NCBI RefSeq assembly: GCF_902859855.1
Contig: NZ_CADIKH010000039.1
Location: 1-64,000, forward strand
From: Paraburkholderia humisilvae
GTDB taxonomy: Bacteria > Pseudomonadota > Gammaproteobacteria > Burkholderiales > Burkholderiaceae
Length of the DNA: 64,000 bases
Reading direction: 5' to 3'
Shown one piece after another: positions 33,880 through 42,212 of the stretch. Made by a program: the position numbers and the translations under genes. Under the pieces are notes generated by a model. That model made no database searches. It saw only the letters and a list, made by a program, of their open reading frames with translations, and was not told the origin of the DNA. Positions within the stretch are counted from its first letter, which is position 1. Every line of letters starts with the position of its first letter.

Positions 33880-35631
33880 TCACGCAGGAGACACCGCGTC
33901 ACCCGGCCCGTTCAGCTTAGGCAGAAACACCATAAAAGTCGTCCCTTTGCCAGGTACTGAATCGACCTGCAGTTTGCCGCCGAGCGAATCGACCACCGTC
34001 TTGACGAAGGCAAGCCCTAAGCCGTGTCCAAAACGCGATGACTTTTCATCGAGCTGGCTGAACTCATGAAAGAGGGCTTCCGTTTGATGCTCCGGAATTC
34101 CAACACCACGATCGATCACGGATATCTTCAAGTGCCGGTCCGTCTCCACAAGCTGAACGTCCACAGTCGAATATCGCGGGCTATACTTGATCGCGTTGCC
34201 GATCAGATTGGCGAACGCGCGCCGTAGTAGCTGAACATCGGCAATAGTGCTTTTCCCCGGTTCCGCAGCAAGGTTGACCGTGGTCGACCTCGCCGTTGCC
34301 TGAGGCCATAGATCGTCGATTGCGTCCCCTAGTACAAGAGCGGGGTCCACTTGCGCCAACTTCGGTGGCAAACTTTCCGCACGCGCGAGAAAGAGGAAAT
34401 CGTCCGCGAGACTAAGCGCCGTTGTTGCGTATTGACCGACCAGCGTCGCGAACTGACTGGCGGTAAAGCGCGGCGGGTCCCGCTGCATTTGTTCGACCAG
34501 CGCCAAAATGGCGGCTTGCGGCGAGCGCATGTCGTGCGACAGGAAGCGAAGCGCCGTGTCGCGTTGACGCTCCGCCTTGCGTACCGACGAAACGTCGGCC
34601 AAATGGAAAATCAAAGCGCCGTCCCGGCCTGCGGACGGCTTGATTTGCGCGCATTTGATCAACAGCGAGCGCCCTCCTCGCGCGTTTGCGATTTCGATGC
34701 CTTGCGAGAACATCGAATCGCTATAGGCGGGAGGGTCCTCGTCGCCGGACCAGAGCGTGAACAGCGCGAGCGCCTGCGACGCAAACTCGATTGCCCGATG
34801 CGACGCGGTGATTTCGAAGAGCACATCCGATACCGGGCGGCCCGCGGGTGACACGTACTCGATTCGCGGAAGTTCGGAACTCTGACACAGCGCCTTGACT
34901 CGTTCATTGGCGAGGATGACTTCTCCTGCTGGCGTGGTAACCAGCGTGGCCGCAGGAAGGCTATCGACCCATTCAGAAATAAACTCGCGGTGGCGACGCA
35001 CCCGATCGAACAGAGAGGCTGCGGCCGCCAGCCGGCTCTGGACGGGATCTTCAAAGAACCTGGCAGGCCCAGGTTCATCCGGCAGCGACGGCTCCGTCGC
35101 CGCCCTTTCGGCTTCCATCGAGAGAACGTTCAGAAGGGCTTCCTGACGTCGCCAGGCCCAAAGCGGATACGCGATGACGCAGGCGAAAATGCCTGCGCAC
35201 GGAGACACGAAAAGTTGTCCGTATCTCAGCATCGCGCTCGATGCGCCTGCCGCTATTCCGGCAACGATGACGGACGCGACCAGGCCCGCGCGAGGACCCA
35301 GAAGATAGAGCAGCAGACAGATCGACGAAGCCACGCCCACGCTAAAGAACGACTGATACCCGACTCCGGTGGCGCGAAACGGCGTGGCAGGGATCGCCAC
35401 CGTATCGATGAAGATCAGATCCGCGCGATGCAGAAAATGAGTCGCCGTTATGCACCAGCACAACACCATGAGCGCTGTGGTCAGCCAGATGCAATCCCGT
35501 GCCAGATTGGGATGCCCTTTCGTCAATGGCAATACTCCAGCACCTAATTGTGCATGTGAAAAAACACGGCGAGGACCTAAAGCTTTTTCCCATATATTAC
35601 GTATTCTCTGCTTTACCCGATCAATTGCCAT
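33880..35631 (-). CDS. Sensor histidine kinase, CHASE2-type architecture lacking the sensor domain
   Basis: This 583-residue kinase has four predicted membrane helices (about residues 47-64, 93-112, 115-134, 140-158), a PAS-like region (about 215-350), a DHp domain with phosphoacceptor H366 (LRFLSHDMRSPQAAIL) and a HATPase domain with N box NLIGNAIKYSP, G1 DRGVGIP and G2 GHGLGLAFV. The membrane part and the following PLWAWRRQEALLNVL segment resemble the end of CHASE2 histidine kinases, but the roughly 300-residue extracellular CHASE2 domain expected between the first and second helices is absent. It pairs with the response regulator downstream. What it senses is unknown. Confidence 0.88.
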   Translation of the reverse strand: MAIDRVKQRIRNIWEKALGPRRVFSHAQLGAGVLPLTKGHPNLARDCIWLTTALMVLCWCITATHFLHRADLIFIDTVAIPATPFRATGVGYQSFFSVGVASSICLLLYLLGPRAGLVASVIVAGIAAGASSAMLRYGQLFVSPCAGIFACVIAYPLWAWRRQEALLNVLSMEAERAATEPSLPDEPGPARFFEDPVQSRLAAAASLFDRVRRHREFISEWVDSLPAATLVTTPAGEVILANERVKALCQSSELPRIEYVSPAGRPVSDVLFEITASHRAIEFASQALALFTLWSGDEDPPAYSDSMFSQGIEIANARGGRSLLIKCAQIKPSAGRDGALIFHLADVSSVRKAERQRDTALRFLSHDMRSPQAAILALVEQMQRDPPRFTASQFATLVGQYATTALSLADDFLFLARAESLPPKLAQVDPALVLGDAIDDLWPQATARSTTVNLAAEPGKSTIADVQLLRRAFANLIGNAIKYSPRYSTVDVQLVETDRHLKISVIDRGVGIPEHQTEALFHEFSQLDEKSSRFGHGLGLAFVKTVVDSLGGKLQVDSVPGKGTTFMVFLPKLNGPGDAVSPA

Positions 35632-36451
35632 TTATTCTAAAAAGCTTATATTCGCCTTTCACCCTTGATATGGAATGAATACATTTCCCGTTAGCTTAAT
35701 TTATCTGTCACGTTGCATGCCCGCCAACCAGCAGGCATCGCCGGCAAACTGTGTCCTGCCAGCAACGACCGTCGGTTTTTGGCCGCGCGCCGTTGCGTAA
35801 GGGCGCAGACCCCTCTGCGTCGTGTCGCCCGGGTGACCACGGCCACGCTATGCTCCCGGGTTTTGCAACGCATCGGCCGGCTGCCGCCAGATGACGAATA
35901 CGTGACAGAACCCGCATTTGTCAGACCATTGCGCCTACCATACCGGAATCGAACAGCTTGCAAATGTCAACAATTGTCACGAAAGGCGATATTCGCCGCT
36001 TGGACCGACGTTTTTCGGCCTCATGCATCCGTCTTTCCGTTCTTTTATGTGTAAAATGCGCACAATCGGCAGGGTTCCCCGCGCCAGGTGCATATTTTTT
36101 CACTGAATTCGCATTGACCGCCTTTCGCCTTTCGCGTCTGCACACGCAAGATCGGGAGCGAGAATTTCCGGCCGCAGGAATCCAAAAGCACCAGTGAATG
36201 CTTTCTCAAGTAGATCGACTTCGGAACACTAAGAAACTAGTGTTCCTGGATAATCGCTGCACGCTGAATGACTAAAATAATTTCGCGAATTCACTATCTT
36301 GACTTGCGGGAAACAACCTTCTATACAGAACGTGAAGCCGCAAACAGTCATATAAAAATCCAGCGCCGCATCAGGCACCACGCCCTCGCTCTCTGGCCAC
36401 GACGTGCGGTTCGCCGCGCAAACTAACCGCATCAGAGGAAGCGGAACGCCA
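35632..36451. other. 820-base intergenic region between divergent kinase and EAL genes
   Basis: This AT-richer segment contains no convincing gene on either strand. It holds AT-rich promoter-like stretches next to the kinase start, an ACAATTGT palindrome near 35970-35977, and a 9-bp perfect inverted repeat at 36223-36246. Because the flanking genes diverge, both promoters must lie here. The lower GC content and the lack of genes are consistent with recent insertion or deletion, but no mobile-element remnant was recognised. Confidence 0.5.
36223..36246. repeat. 9-bp perfect inverted repeat upstream of the EAL gene
   Basis: GGAACACTA, loop AGAAAC, then TAGTGTTCC form a perfect inverted repeat about 205 bases before the EAL start. 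It could be an operator or an RNA hairpin in the leader. There is no T-run next to it, so a terminator is unlikely. Confidence 0.5.
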
Positions 36452-37288
36452 ATGCGACAAACTTCACCATTACAAAGCACGTCCACGTTGATCAGCGACG
36501 CGGAACGTGGCCTCGGCCAGAACGAGTTTTTTTTCGTTCTCCAGCCGAAGCTAAGACTGCAGGAAAACAAACTATCCGGCTTTGAGTCCCTGATCAGATG
36601 GCAACATCCTGAGAGCGGCGTGCTCGAGCCGGCTTACTTTATCAGCGTTGTCGAAGACTCCGACCTGGCGGGAAGGTTTACCGATCTGCTCATTGCCCGA
36701 GCGGCAAAGACCCTTGTGCAATGGAAGATCGCTGGCCGCGGCGACCTATCTCTCGCGATCAATCTGTCGGCCATGGAACTCGGCCGTAAAGATTTACCCG
36801 ACCGGCTCAAGGCGCTGTTCGCCTCTCTCGACGTCAGGCCATGCGCGTTCGAAATTGAACTCACCGGTGTTGTGCATCCTGATCAGTTGGACTGGCTGGT
36901 CGATGTCATTCAAGCGGTCCAGGCCGTCGGCGTGCGCGTCGCACTCGACGACTTCGGCGCGGGCTTCAACTCGTTGACGCTCCTTCAGCAATTACCGGTC
37001 GACACGGTGAAATTCGATCGCTCGCTGATCAGGCAGGTCACGGTCAACGAAGAATCGAGGAGGATGGTGGAGACCCTCGTGCGCCTTGCGCGAAATCACG
37101 GAAAGCGGATCGTCCTGACCGGGCTCGAAACGTCCGAACAGTTCACGTGGGCGAAAACACTGCCTGACATCGAAGGTCAGGGCTTCTTTATCTCCGAGCC
37201 GATCGACGAAGCTGAGGTTGACGAAGTCTTTTTTCGCCCCGCGCATGCCAAGCACGTTGCGTCGTCCCGCTTTGACCTCGCTCGATAG
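36452..37288 (+). CDS. EAL-domain protein with substituted general base (degenerate c-di-GMP phosphodiesterase)
   Basis: This 278-residue stand-alone EAL protein keeps most residues I align with active RocR: E45 (in ESL, the EAL position), N104, E136, D166-D167 (LDDFGAGF), K187, E226 and Q243. The general base that should precede E226 by three positions is T223 (VLTGLE instead of AEGVE), and the TES segment after E136 reads TGV. Phosphodiesterase activity is therefore doubtful, and a binding or partner role is more likely. It has no signal peptide or other domain. The ribosome binding site is AGAGGAAGCGGAA. It precedes the ion-channel gene and is divergent from the histidine kinase. Confidence 0.88.
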   Translation: MRQTSPLQSTSTLISDAERGLGQNEFFFVLQPKLRLQENKLSGFESLIRWQHPESGVLEPAYFISVVEDSDLAGRFTDLLIARAAKTLVQWKIAGRGDLSLAINLSAMELGRKDLPDRLKALFASLDVRPCAFEIELTGVVHPDQLDWLVDVIQAVQAVGVRVALDDFGAGFNSLTLLQQLPVDTVKFDRSLIRQVTVNEESRRMVETLVRLARNHGKRIVLTGLETSEQFTWAKTLPDIEGQGFFISEPIDEAEVDEVFFRPAHAKHVASSRFDLAR

Positions 37289-37462
37289 AACGTGAGCCGG
37301 TAGACGGGCCAGGTGCCGACCGCCAGCACCGGCATTCGCAACCGGGCGAAGCGCTCAATTGTCTGTGCGCCAGGGCACAGAGCCGGTTCAACTCATGGAG
37401 CATCATGAGCCGTTGAGACAGGCTTCCGAACCCTTTGCCGCCCGCAAGAGGGAAAACGTGCG

Positions 37463-38461
37463 ATGAATCTGACGCGTCAGTGCTCGCTGTCCAGCAGGTT
37501 CGCGTGCTGCGCGTGGACATGGCTCGCCATTTTTTTTCTGCTGCCCTCCGTGGCGATGTGCCAGGTGTCGAAGGCGCCGGCCGAACGCTTCAAGATAGGG
37601 ATGTTCATCACGTCGATCTACTCGGTTGACACCGCGGAGGGCACGTATGCGGCGGATCTGTGGATATGGAGCGTCGGACGATCGTCCACGAAGAACCCGC
37701 TGCAGACGATGGAATTCGTCGATTCGAATGGTGTCACGCGGCGCCTCGAAAGCAACACCAAACGCGGCGACCTGTCCTGGCGGCAGGTCAAGATCATCGG
37801 CACGTTTAGACAGGACTGGGATCTGCGACGGTTTCCATTCGACGAGCAGGTCTTGCACCTGACCATCGAAGAAGGCGTCGACGATAACTCGGCCCTCCTC
37901 TATGTCGCCGACACGTCCAACACCGGCTATCTGCCGACCGCCAGCCCGCAGGGGTGGCGCATCACAAGCCAGAAAATCGAAGTCGGAACCTCTCACTACG
38001 GCACCGGGTTTGGCGATCCAGCAGGCGGCACAGGCTCCGACTATACGAACATGCAGATGACGATTACATTGCAGCGCGCCAGCATCGCCACATTCCTCAA
38101 CCTCGCGGCGCCGTTGTATGCCGCGTTTCTGCTCTGTACGGTCAGCTTTCTGCTCCACAAGGACGGCCGACCGCTGGTTGAATCGCGCATGACGCTACTG
38201 GCCGGGGCGCTTTTCGCTGTCGTGCTGAATTTCCGGGCGGTCAGCAACGTCCTCGGCAACGAGCATCATTTGACCATCGTCGATCGTCTGAACATCGTCG
38301 TATTGATTGACATCGTATTCGCCACCATTGTCACCATTACCGCAGCAATCACAACCAACAAGGGAAAAGCGTTCTCGCTGCACCTCGAATATATTTGCGG
38401 CGCAATCGTTGCGGTATCGTTCGTCGCGTTCAATCTGTTTCTGATTGTCGGCGCCGTTTGA
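37463..38461 (+). CDS. Prokaryotic pentameric ligand-gated ion channel homologue
   Basis: This 332-residue protein has the layout of bacterial members of the Cys-loop receptor superfamily such as GLIC and ELIC. A signal peptide (about 1-34) is followed by an extracellular beta-sandwich (about 40-205) with the family Phe-Pro-Phe-Asp motif in DLRRFPFDEQVLHL at 120-133, and then four membrane helices: M1 about 210-231 (with the conserved Pro at 217), M2 about 241-262, M3 about 270-295 and M4 about 311-331. There is no pair of Cys for a disulfide loop, as in other prokaryotic members. Ligand and ion selectivity are unknown. It follows the EAL gene by 174 bases, so the two may be coexpressed. Confidence 0.85.
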   Translation: MNLTRQCSLSSRFACCAWTWLAIFFLLPSVAMCQVSKAPAERFKIGMFITSIYSVDTAEGTYAADLWIWSVGRSSTKNPLQTMEFVDSNGVTRRLESNTKRGDLSWRQVKIIGTFRQDWDLRRFPFDEQVLHLTIEEGVDDNSALLYVADTSNTGYLPTASPQGWRITSQKIEVGTSHYGTGFGDPAGGTGSDYTNMQMTITLQRASIATFLNLAAPLYAAFLLCTVSFLLHKDGRPLVESRMTLLAGALFAVVLNFRAVSNVLGNEHHLTIVDRLNIVVLIDIVFATIVTITAAITTNKGKAFSLHLEYICGAIVAVSFVAFNLFLIVGAV

Positions 38462-38488
38462 TCCGGAACAGGATGCAAGAAGTCTCAC

Positions 38489-38512
38489 GCGGACCGACTC
38501 TCATCGGCCCGC
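38489..38512. terminator. Hairpin between converging genes
   Basis: GCGGACCGA, CTCTCA, TCGGCCCGC form a 9-bp stem with one mismatch. It lies between the ends of the converging ion-channel and SnoaL-like genes and probably helps termination of both. No T-run follows on either strand. Confidence 0.4.
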
Positions 38513-38545
38513 GAGGTCGGCACACGCGGCCCACGATAACCGCAC

Positions 38546-38995
38546 TCAAACCGCTTTGATCAACCCCAATTGCGTAAGGGCCGTCACGCCGTCATCAAGG
38601 CCGCGCTCTTCGAGAATCTTGCCGTCCTGCAAACGCAGCACCGTCGTGCCGGTAAAGTGCATCTTGCGGCCCGTTGCTGCCGGCAGCGAGCCGGCGAGAA
38701 AGTCACTGAAGGCCGCACCCGTATGCGTGCCGCCGCCCTCCCACTGACCCACCACGTAGTCACCCTCGGCAATCAGGTCGGCGACACCCCAGAAATTGAG
38801 GTTGGGGAACGCCGCGCGAAAATCCGTCATGAATGCCTTGATGTCTTCGCGGCCACGACGCGGCTCGTGCAGTGAATATTTGAGCAGCATGTCCGGCGCG
38901 GCGATTTCGTCAACGATGCCCAGATCGCACTTCTCGCCCCAGAAGCTCGTGAACCAGCGGCCCACAATCGCCTTGTTGTCATCTTGCTTCGACAT
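38546..38995 (-). CDS. SnoaL-like ester cyclase/polyketide cyclase family protein
   Basis: This 149-residue protein has the SnoaL-like (NTF2-fold) pattern: a first helix (KAIVGRWFTSFWGE), EEFxFPxLN-like AAFPNLNFWGVADLIAEGDYVVGQWEGGGTHTG, and a final RLQDGKILEERGLDD segment. Members include small ester cyclases and proteins of unknown function. It faces the ion-channel gene and diverges from the molybdenum hydroxylase genes. Function is unknown; its position suggests possible linkage to the hydroxylase pathway. Confidence 0.8.
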   Translation of the reverse strand: MSKQDDNKAIVGRWFTSFWGEKCDLGIVDEIAAPDMLLKYSLHEPRRGREDIKAFMTDFRAAFPNLNFWGVADLIAEGDYVVGQWEGGGTHTGAAFSDFLAGSLPAATGRKMHFTGTTVLRLQDGKILEERGLDDGVTALTQLGLIKAV

Positions 38996-39321
38996 GTTCG
39001 ACTCCTTGCTGATCTTTCGCCGGGCGAAGCGGGATTGCTCCGCCCGGAATCAACGATATCGATCGATGTGGATCAGCCGCGATCCGTTTCTTGCGGTCAC
39101 ATCCGGTTAAGCAGATTCACCATTCTTATAAACAGGATTAGGCAAAACTTCCGGAGTTTCGAACAAGCCACAAAGCTCATTTTTCGATCAAACTCACACG
39201 ACGGCGGACGCCGCAATGGTCGTCCCTTGCCCGAACCATTGGCGAAGCATCCAAAGACCATTCGTCAATACGACAAGCTTCCCCAACAATTCCACCAAGC
39301 GAGCTCTCTGCGGAGTCGTCC
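38996..39321. other. Divergent promoter region of the SnoaL-like gene and the iorAB genes
   Basis: This gap of about 325 bases contains AT-rich stretches near 39115-39185 (CACCATTCTTATAAACAGG), which resemble a plus-strand promoter for the molybdenum hydroxylase genes. No inverted repeat of operator quality or reading frame stands out. Confidence 0.4.
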
Positions 39322-39783
39322 ATGTCCACCACTTTCATTCTGAACGGCCAGTCCACGACGCTGGACGCCGATCCCAACATGCCCATGCTATGGGCAATAC
39401 GCGAGGTCGCCGGCCTGCACGGCACCAAATTCGGCTGCGGAATGGCCCAATGCGGCGCATGCACGATCCATCTCGACGGGCAGCCGCTGCGCTCATGCAT
39501 TACACCGCTGTCCGCGGTCTCGGGCCGCAAGGTCACGACGATCGAAGGTCTGCAAGGCAAGCCCGCGAAGGCGGTGCAAGCCGCATGGGTCAAGCTGCAG
39601 GTGCCGCAGTGCGGCTACTGTCAGTCCGGGCAGATCATGTCCGCCGCCGCGCTGCTGACCGAAAACCCGAAACCCACCGACGCGGATATCGATGCGGCAA
39701 TGAGCGGCAACATCTGCCGCTGTGCGACCTATACGCGTATTCGCGCTGCGATTCACGACGCCGCCCATTCAATGGAGGCGTGA
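39322..39783 (+). CDS. Molybdenum hydroxylase small subunit, 2[2Fe-2S] (IorA-like)
   Basis: This 153-residue protein is the iron-sulfur subunit of a xanthine dehydrogenase-family molybdenum hydroxylase of the isoquinoline 1-oxidoreductase type. The plant-type cluster is C-x4-C-x2-C-x... in GTKFGCGMAQCGACTIHLDG plus the distal Cys RSCITP, and the second cluster uses CGYCQSGQIM and the NICRCATYTRIR Cys pair. It hands electrons from the Mo cofactor in the next gene's product to an acceptor. It ends three bases before the start of the large subunit gene, so translation is coupled. Confidence 0.92.
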   Translation: MSTTFILNGQSTTLDADPNMPMLWAIREVAGLHGTKFGCGMAQCGACTIHLDGQPLRSCITPLSAVSGRKVTTIEGLQGKPAKAVQAAWVKLQVPQCGYCQSGQIMSAAALLTENPKPTDADIDAAMSGNICRCATYTRIRAAIHDAAHSMEA

Positions 39784-39786
39784 AAT

Positions 39787-41994
39787 ATGACAACCGACAT
39801 CAATGTCGTTCGGCGTCCCGCACGCCGGACATTCCTGAAGAGCGCCGGCACCGTCGCCGCCGTCGCGCTGACGATCGGCTTCGAATGGGGCGGCCTGACA
39901 CGGCGCGCCATTGGCGCGGAACCGTCCGGCACGGCATCGGCCGCGGGCACCTTCGCACCCAATGCCTTCCTGCGAGTCAGCCCCGACAACAGCGTGACCG
40001 TCATCGCCAAGCACGTCGAGATGGGCCAGGGCGCGTATAACGGCATCGCCACGATCGTCGCGGAAGAGCTCGACACGGACTGGTCGCAGGTTCGCGTCGA
40101 AAGCGCGCCCGCCGATGCGAAACGTTACGCGAACCTCGCGTTCGGCACGATACAAGGCACTGGCGGCAGTTCGGCGATGGCCAATTCGTGGATGCAGTTG
40201 CGCGACGCGGGCGCCAAGGCGCGCGCGATGCTTGTCACTGCGGCCGCACACCAATGGCAGGTGCCCGCTGCCACGTTGCGCACCGAGCGCGGCGTCGTCT
40301 ATCACGATGCAAGCGGCAAGCAGGCCACGTACGGCTCGCTCGTATCCGCGGCTGCGGCGCTGCCGGTGCCCGACCAGGTCACACTCAAAGACCCGCGCAA
40401 TTTCCGGCTGATCGGCCAGCCACTACCGCGTGTGGATGTGCCCGCGAAAACCGATGGCACTGCGCAATTCACGATCGACGTCACGTTCCCCGGCATGCTG
40501 GTGGCGGTCATCCAGCGTCCGCCGCGCTTTGGCGCAACCGTGCATTCGTTCGATCCGACAGCCGCGAAAGCGGTGCCGGGCGTCGTCGACGTCGTGCAGG
40601 TGCCGCGCGGCGTCGCGGTCGTCGGCAAGAGCTTCTGGGCGGCCAAGCAAGGTCGCGACGCGCTGAAAGTCGAATGGGACGACTCGCAGGCGGAAAAGCG
40701 CAGCTCCGCTGACATCATGGCCGAATACCGCCGCATGGCCGACAAGCCCGGTGCAAGCGCGCGCGCCGATGGCGACGCGAACAAGGCGATTCAAGGCGCG
40801 GCGCGCAAGATTTCCGCGAGCTATGAATTTCCGTACCTGGCGCATGCACCGATGGAACCGCTCGACGCGGTCGTCAAACTAACCGCCAACCAGTGCGAAA
40901 TCTGGGCGGGCGACCAGTTCCAGACCATCGACCAGGCCAACGCCGCGAAAGCGGCGGGGCTGCAACCGCAACAGGTGAGCATCCATACGCTGTACGCAGG
41001 CGGCAGTTTCGGCCGGCGCGCGAATCCGGGTTCCGACTACATCGCGGAAGCGGTGTCGGTTGCGAAGGCGCTCGGCGCGACCGGCACGCCTGTCAAACTT
41101 CAATGGACACGCGAGGATGACATTCACGGTGGGCTCTACCGGCCGATGTATTTCCACAAGCTCGAAGCCGGGCTGACGCGCGACGGCCATCTGGTGGGTT
41201 GGCGGCATCAGATCGTCGGGCAGTCGATCGTGTCGGATACGCCGTTCGCGGGGATGGTCAAGAATGGCATCGATCCGACGTCGGTGGAAGGCGCCGCCAA
41301 CATCGCGTACGCGATTCCGAACGTTTCCGTTGAGCTGACAACGACGCACACGGGCGTGCCGGTCCTCTGGTGGCGCGTGGTCGGCAGCTCTCACACCGCA
41401 TTCGCAGTCGAAGCGTTTATCGACGAAGCCGCGCACGCGGCCGGCAAAGACCCGTATGCATTCCGGCGCGACCTGCTCGCGAACCAGCCGCGGATGCGCG
41501 CCGTTCTCGATCTGGCCGCGCAGCAGGCCGGCTGGAATGACAAGCCGCTGCCGAAGGGCAAGGGGCGCGGCATCGCAGTGGCCGAGGCGTTCAAAACGTT
41601 TGTCGCGCAGGTCGCCGAGGTCTCCATCGACAAGGATGGCAAGGTCACGGTTGACCGTGTGGTCTGCGCAGTGGACTGCGGCACACCGATCAACCCTGAC
41701 GTGATTGCCGCGCAGATAGAAGGCGGCATCGGCTTCGGGCTCGGGGCGATGCTGTATGGAGCGATCACGCTGAAGGACGGCCAGGTCGAGCAGAACAATT
41801 TCGACGGCTACCAGGTGCTGCGGATGAATGCGATGCCTAAGGTCGAAGTGCATATTGTCCGTTCGACTGTGGCGCCTACCGGCATTGGCGAACCCGGTGT
41901 CGCGCCGGTCGGACCCGCCGTTGCCAACGCGATCTATGCGGCCACCGGTAAGCGTGTCTACGCATTGCCGCTTACGACGCAGGGCCTTGCCTGA
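39787..41994 (+). CDS. Molybdenum hydroxylase large subunit (IorB-like), Tat-exported
   Basis: This 735-residue protein is the molybdopterin-binding subunit of an isoquinoline 1-oxidoreductase/aldehyde dehydrogenase-type enzyme. A Tat signal (ARRTFLKSAG near residues 12-22) is followed by two Ald_Xan_dh_C2 domains. Family motifs visible include SPDNSVTVIAKHVEMGQGAYNG, GTGGSSAMANSW and the C-terminal IGEPGVAPVGPAVANAI with the catalytic Glu. With the upstream 2Fe-2S subunit it forms an IorAB-like periplasmic oxidoreductase. The substrate could be a heteroaromatic compound or aldehyde and is not predictable from sequence. No maturation factor (XdhC) is adjacent. Confidence 0.9.
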   Translation: MTTDINVVRRPARRTFLKSAGTVAAVALTIGFEWGGLTRRAIGAEPSGTASAAGTFAPNAFLRVSPDNSVTVIAKHVEMGQGAYNGIATIVAEELDTDWSQVRVESAPADAKRYANLAFGTIQGTGGSSAMANSWMQLRDAGAKARAMLVTAAAHQWQVPAATLRTERGVVYHDASGKQATYGSLVSAAAALPVPDQVTLKDPRNFRLIGQPLPRVDVPAKTDGTAQFTIDVTFPGMLVAVIQRPPRFGATVHSFDPTAAKAVPGVVDVVQVPRGVAVVGKSFWAAKQGRDALKVEWDDSQAEKRSSADIMAEYRRMADKPGASARADGDANKAIQGAARKISASYEFPYLAHAPMEPLDAVVKLTANQCEIWAGDQFQTIDQANAAKAAGLQPQQVSIHTLYAGGSFGRRANPGSDYIAEAVSVAKALGATGTPVKLQWTREDDIHGGLYRPMYFHKLEAGLTRDGHLVGWRHQIVGQSIVSDTPFAGMVKNGIDPTSVEGAANIAYAIPNVSVELTTTHTGVPVLWWRVVGSSHTAFAVEAFIDEAAHAAGKDPYAFRRDLLANQPRMRAVLDLAAQQAGWNDKPLPKGKGRGIAVAEAFKTFVAQVAEVSIDKDGKVTVDRVVCAVDCGTPINPDVIAAQIEGGIGFGLGAMLYGAITLKDGQVEQNNFDGYQVLRMNAMPKVEVHIVRSTVAPTGIGEPGVAPVGPAVANAIYAATGKRVYALPLTTQGLA

Positions 41995-42031
41995 CGCGGA
42001 CAGGCGGTTCAATCCGATCGTCAACCAGTTG

Positions 42032-42058
42032 GGGGCGGCTTGAAAAAGCCGCCCCTTT
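42032..42058 (+). terminator. Intrinsic terminator after the iorAB-like genes
   Basis: GGGGCGGCTT pairs with AAGCCGCCCC around a GAAA loop, a 10-bp perfect stem followed by TTTGATTTT on the plus strand, 38 bases after the large-subunit stop codon. It is the best intrinsic terminator of this part of the window. Confidence 0.85.
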
Positions 42059-42212
42059 GATTTTAAAAACCGCTGCGGCGATGGCATAAACTGGAAATCC
42101 AGGTGTATGACCATTCTCGTCGGGAGCCCATAGCACCTGAGCAGATCGCACAGATCCGGATGAGCCGACACGCTCGACTCATCTCCACACCCAACGTAAG
42201 GACCCCCTCATC

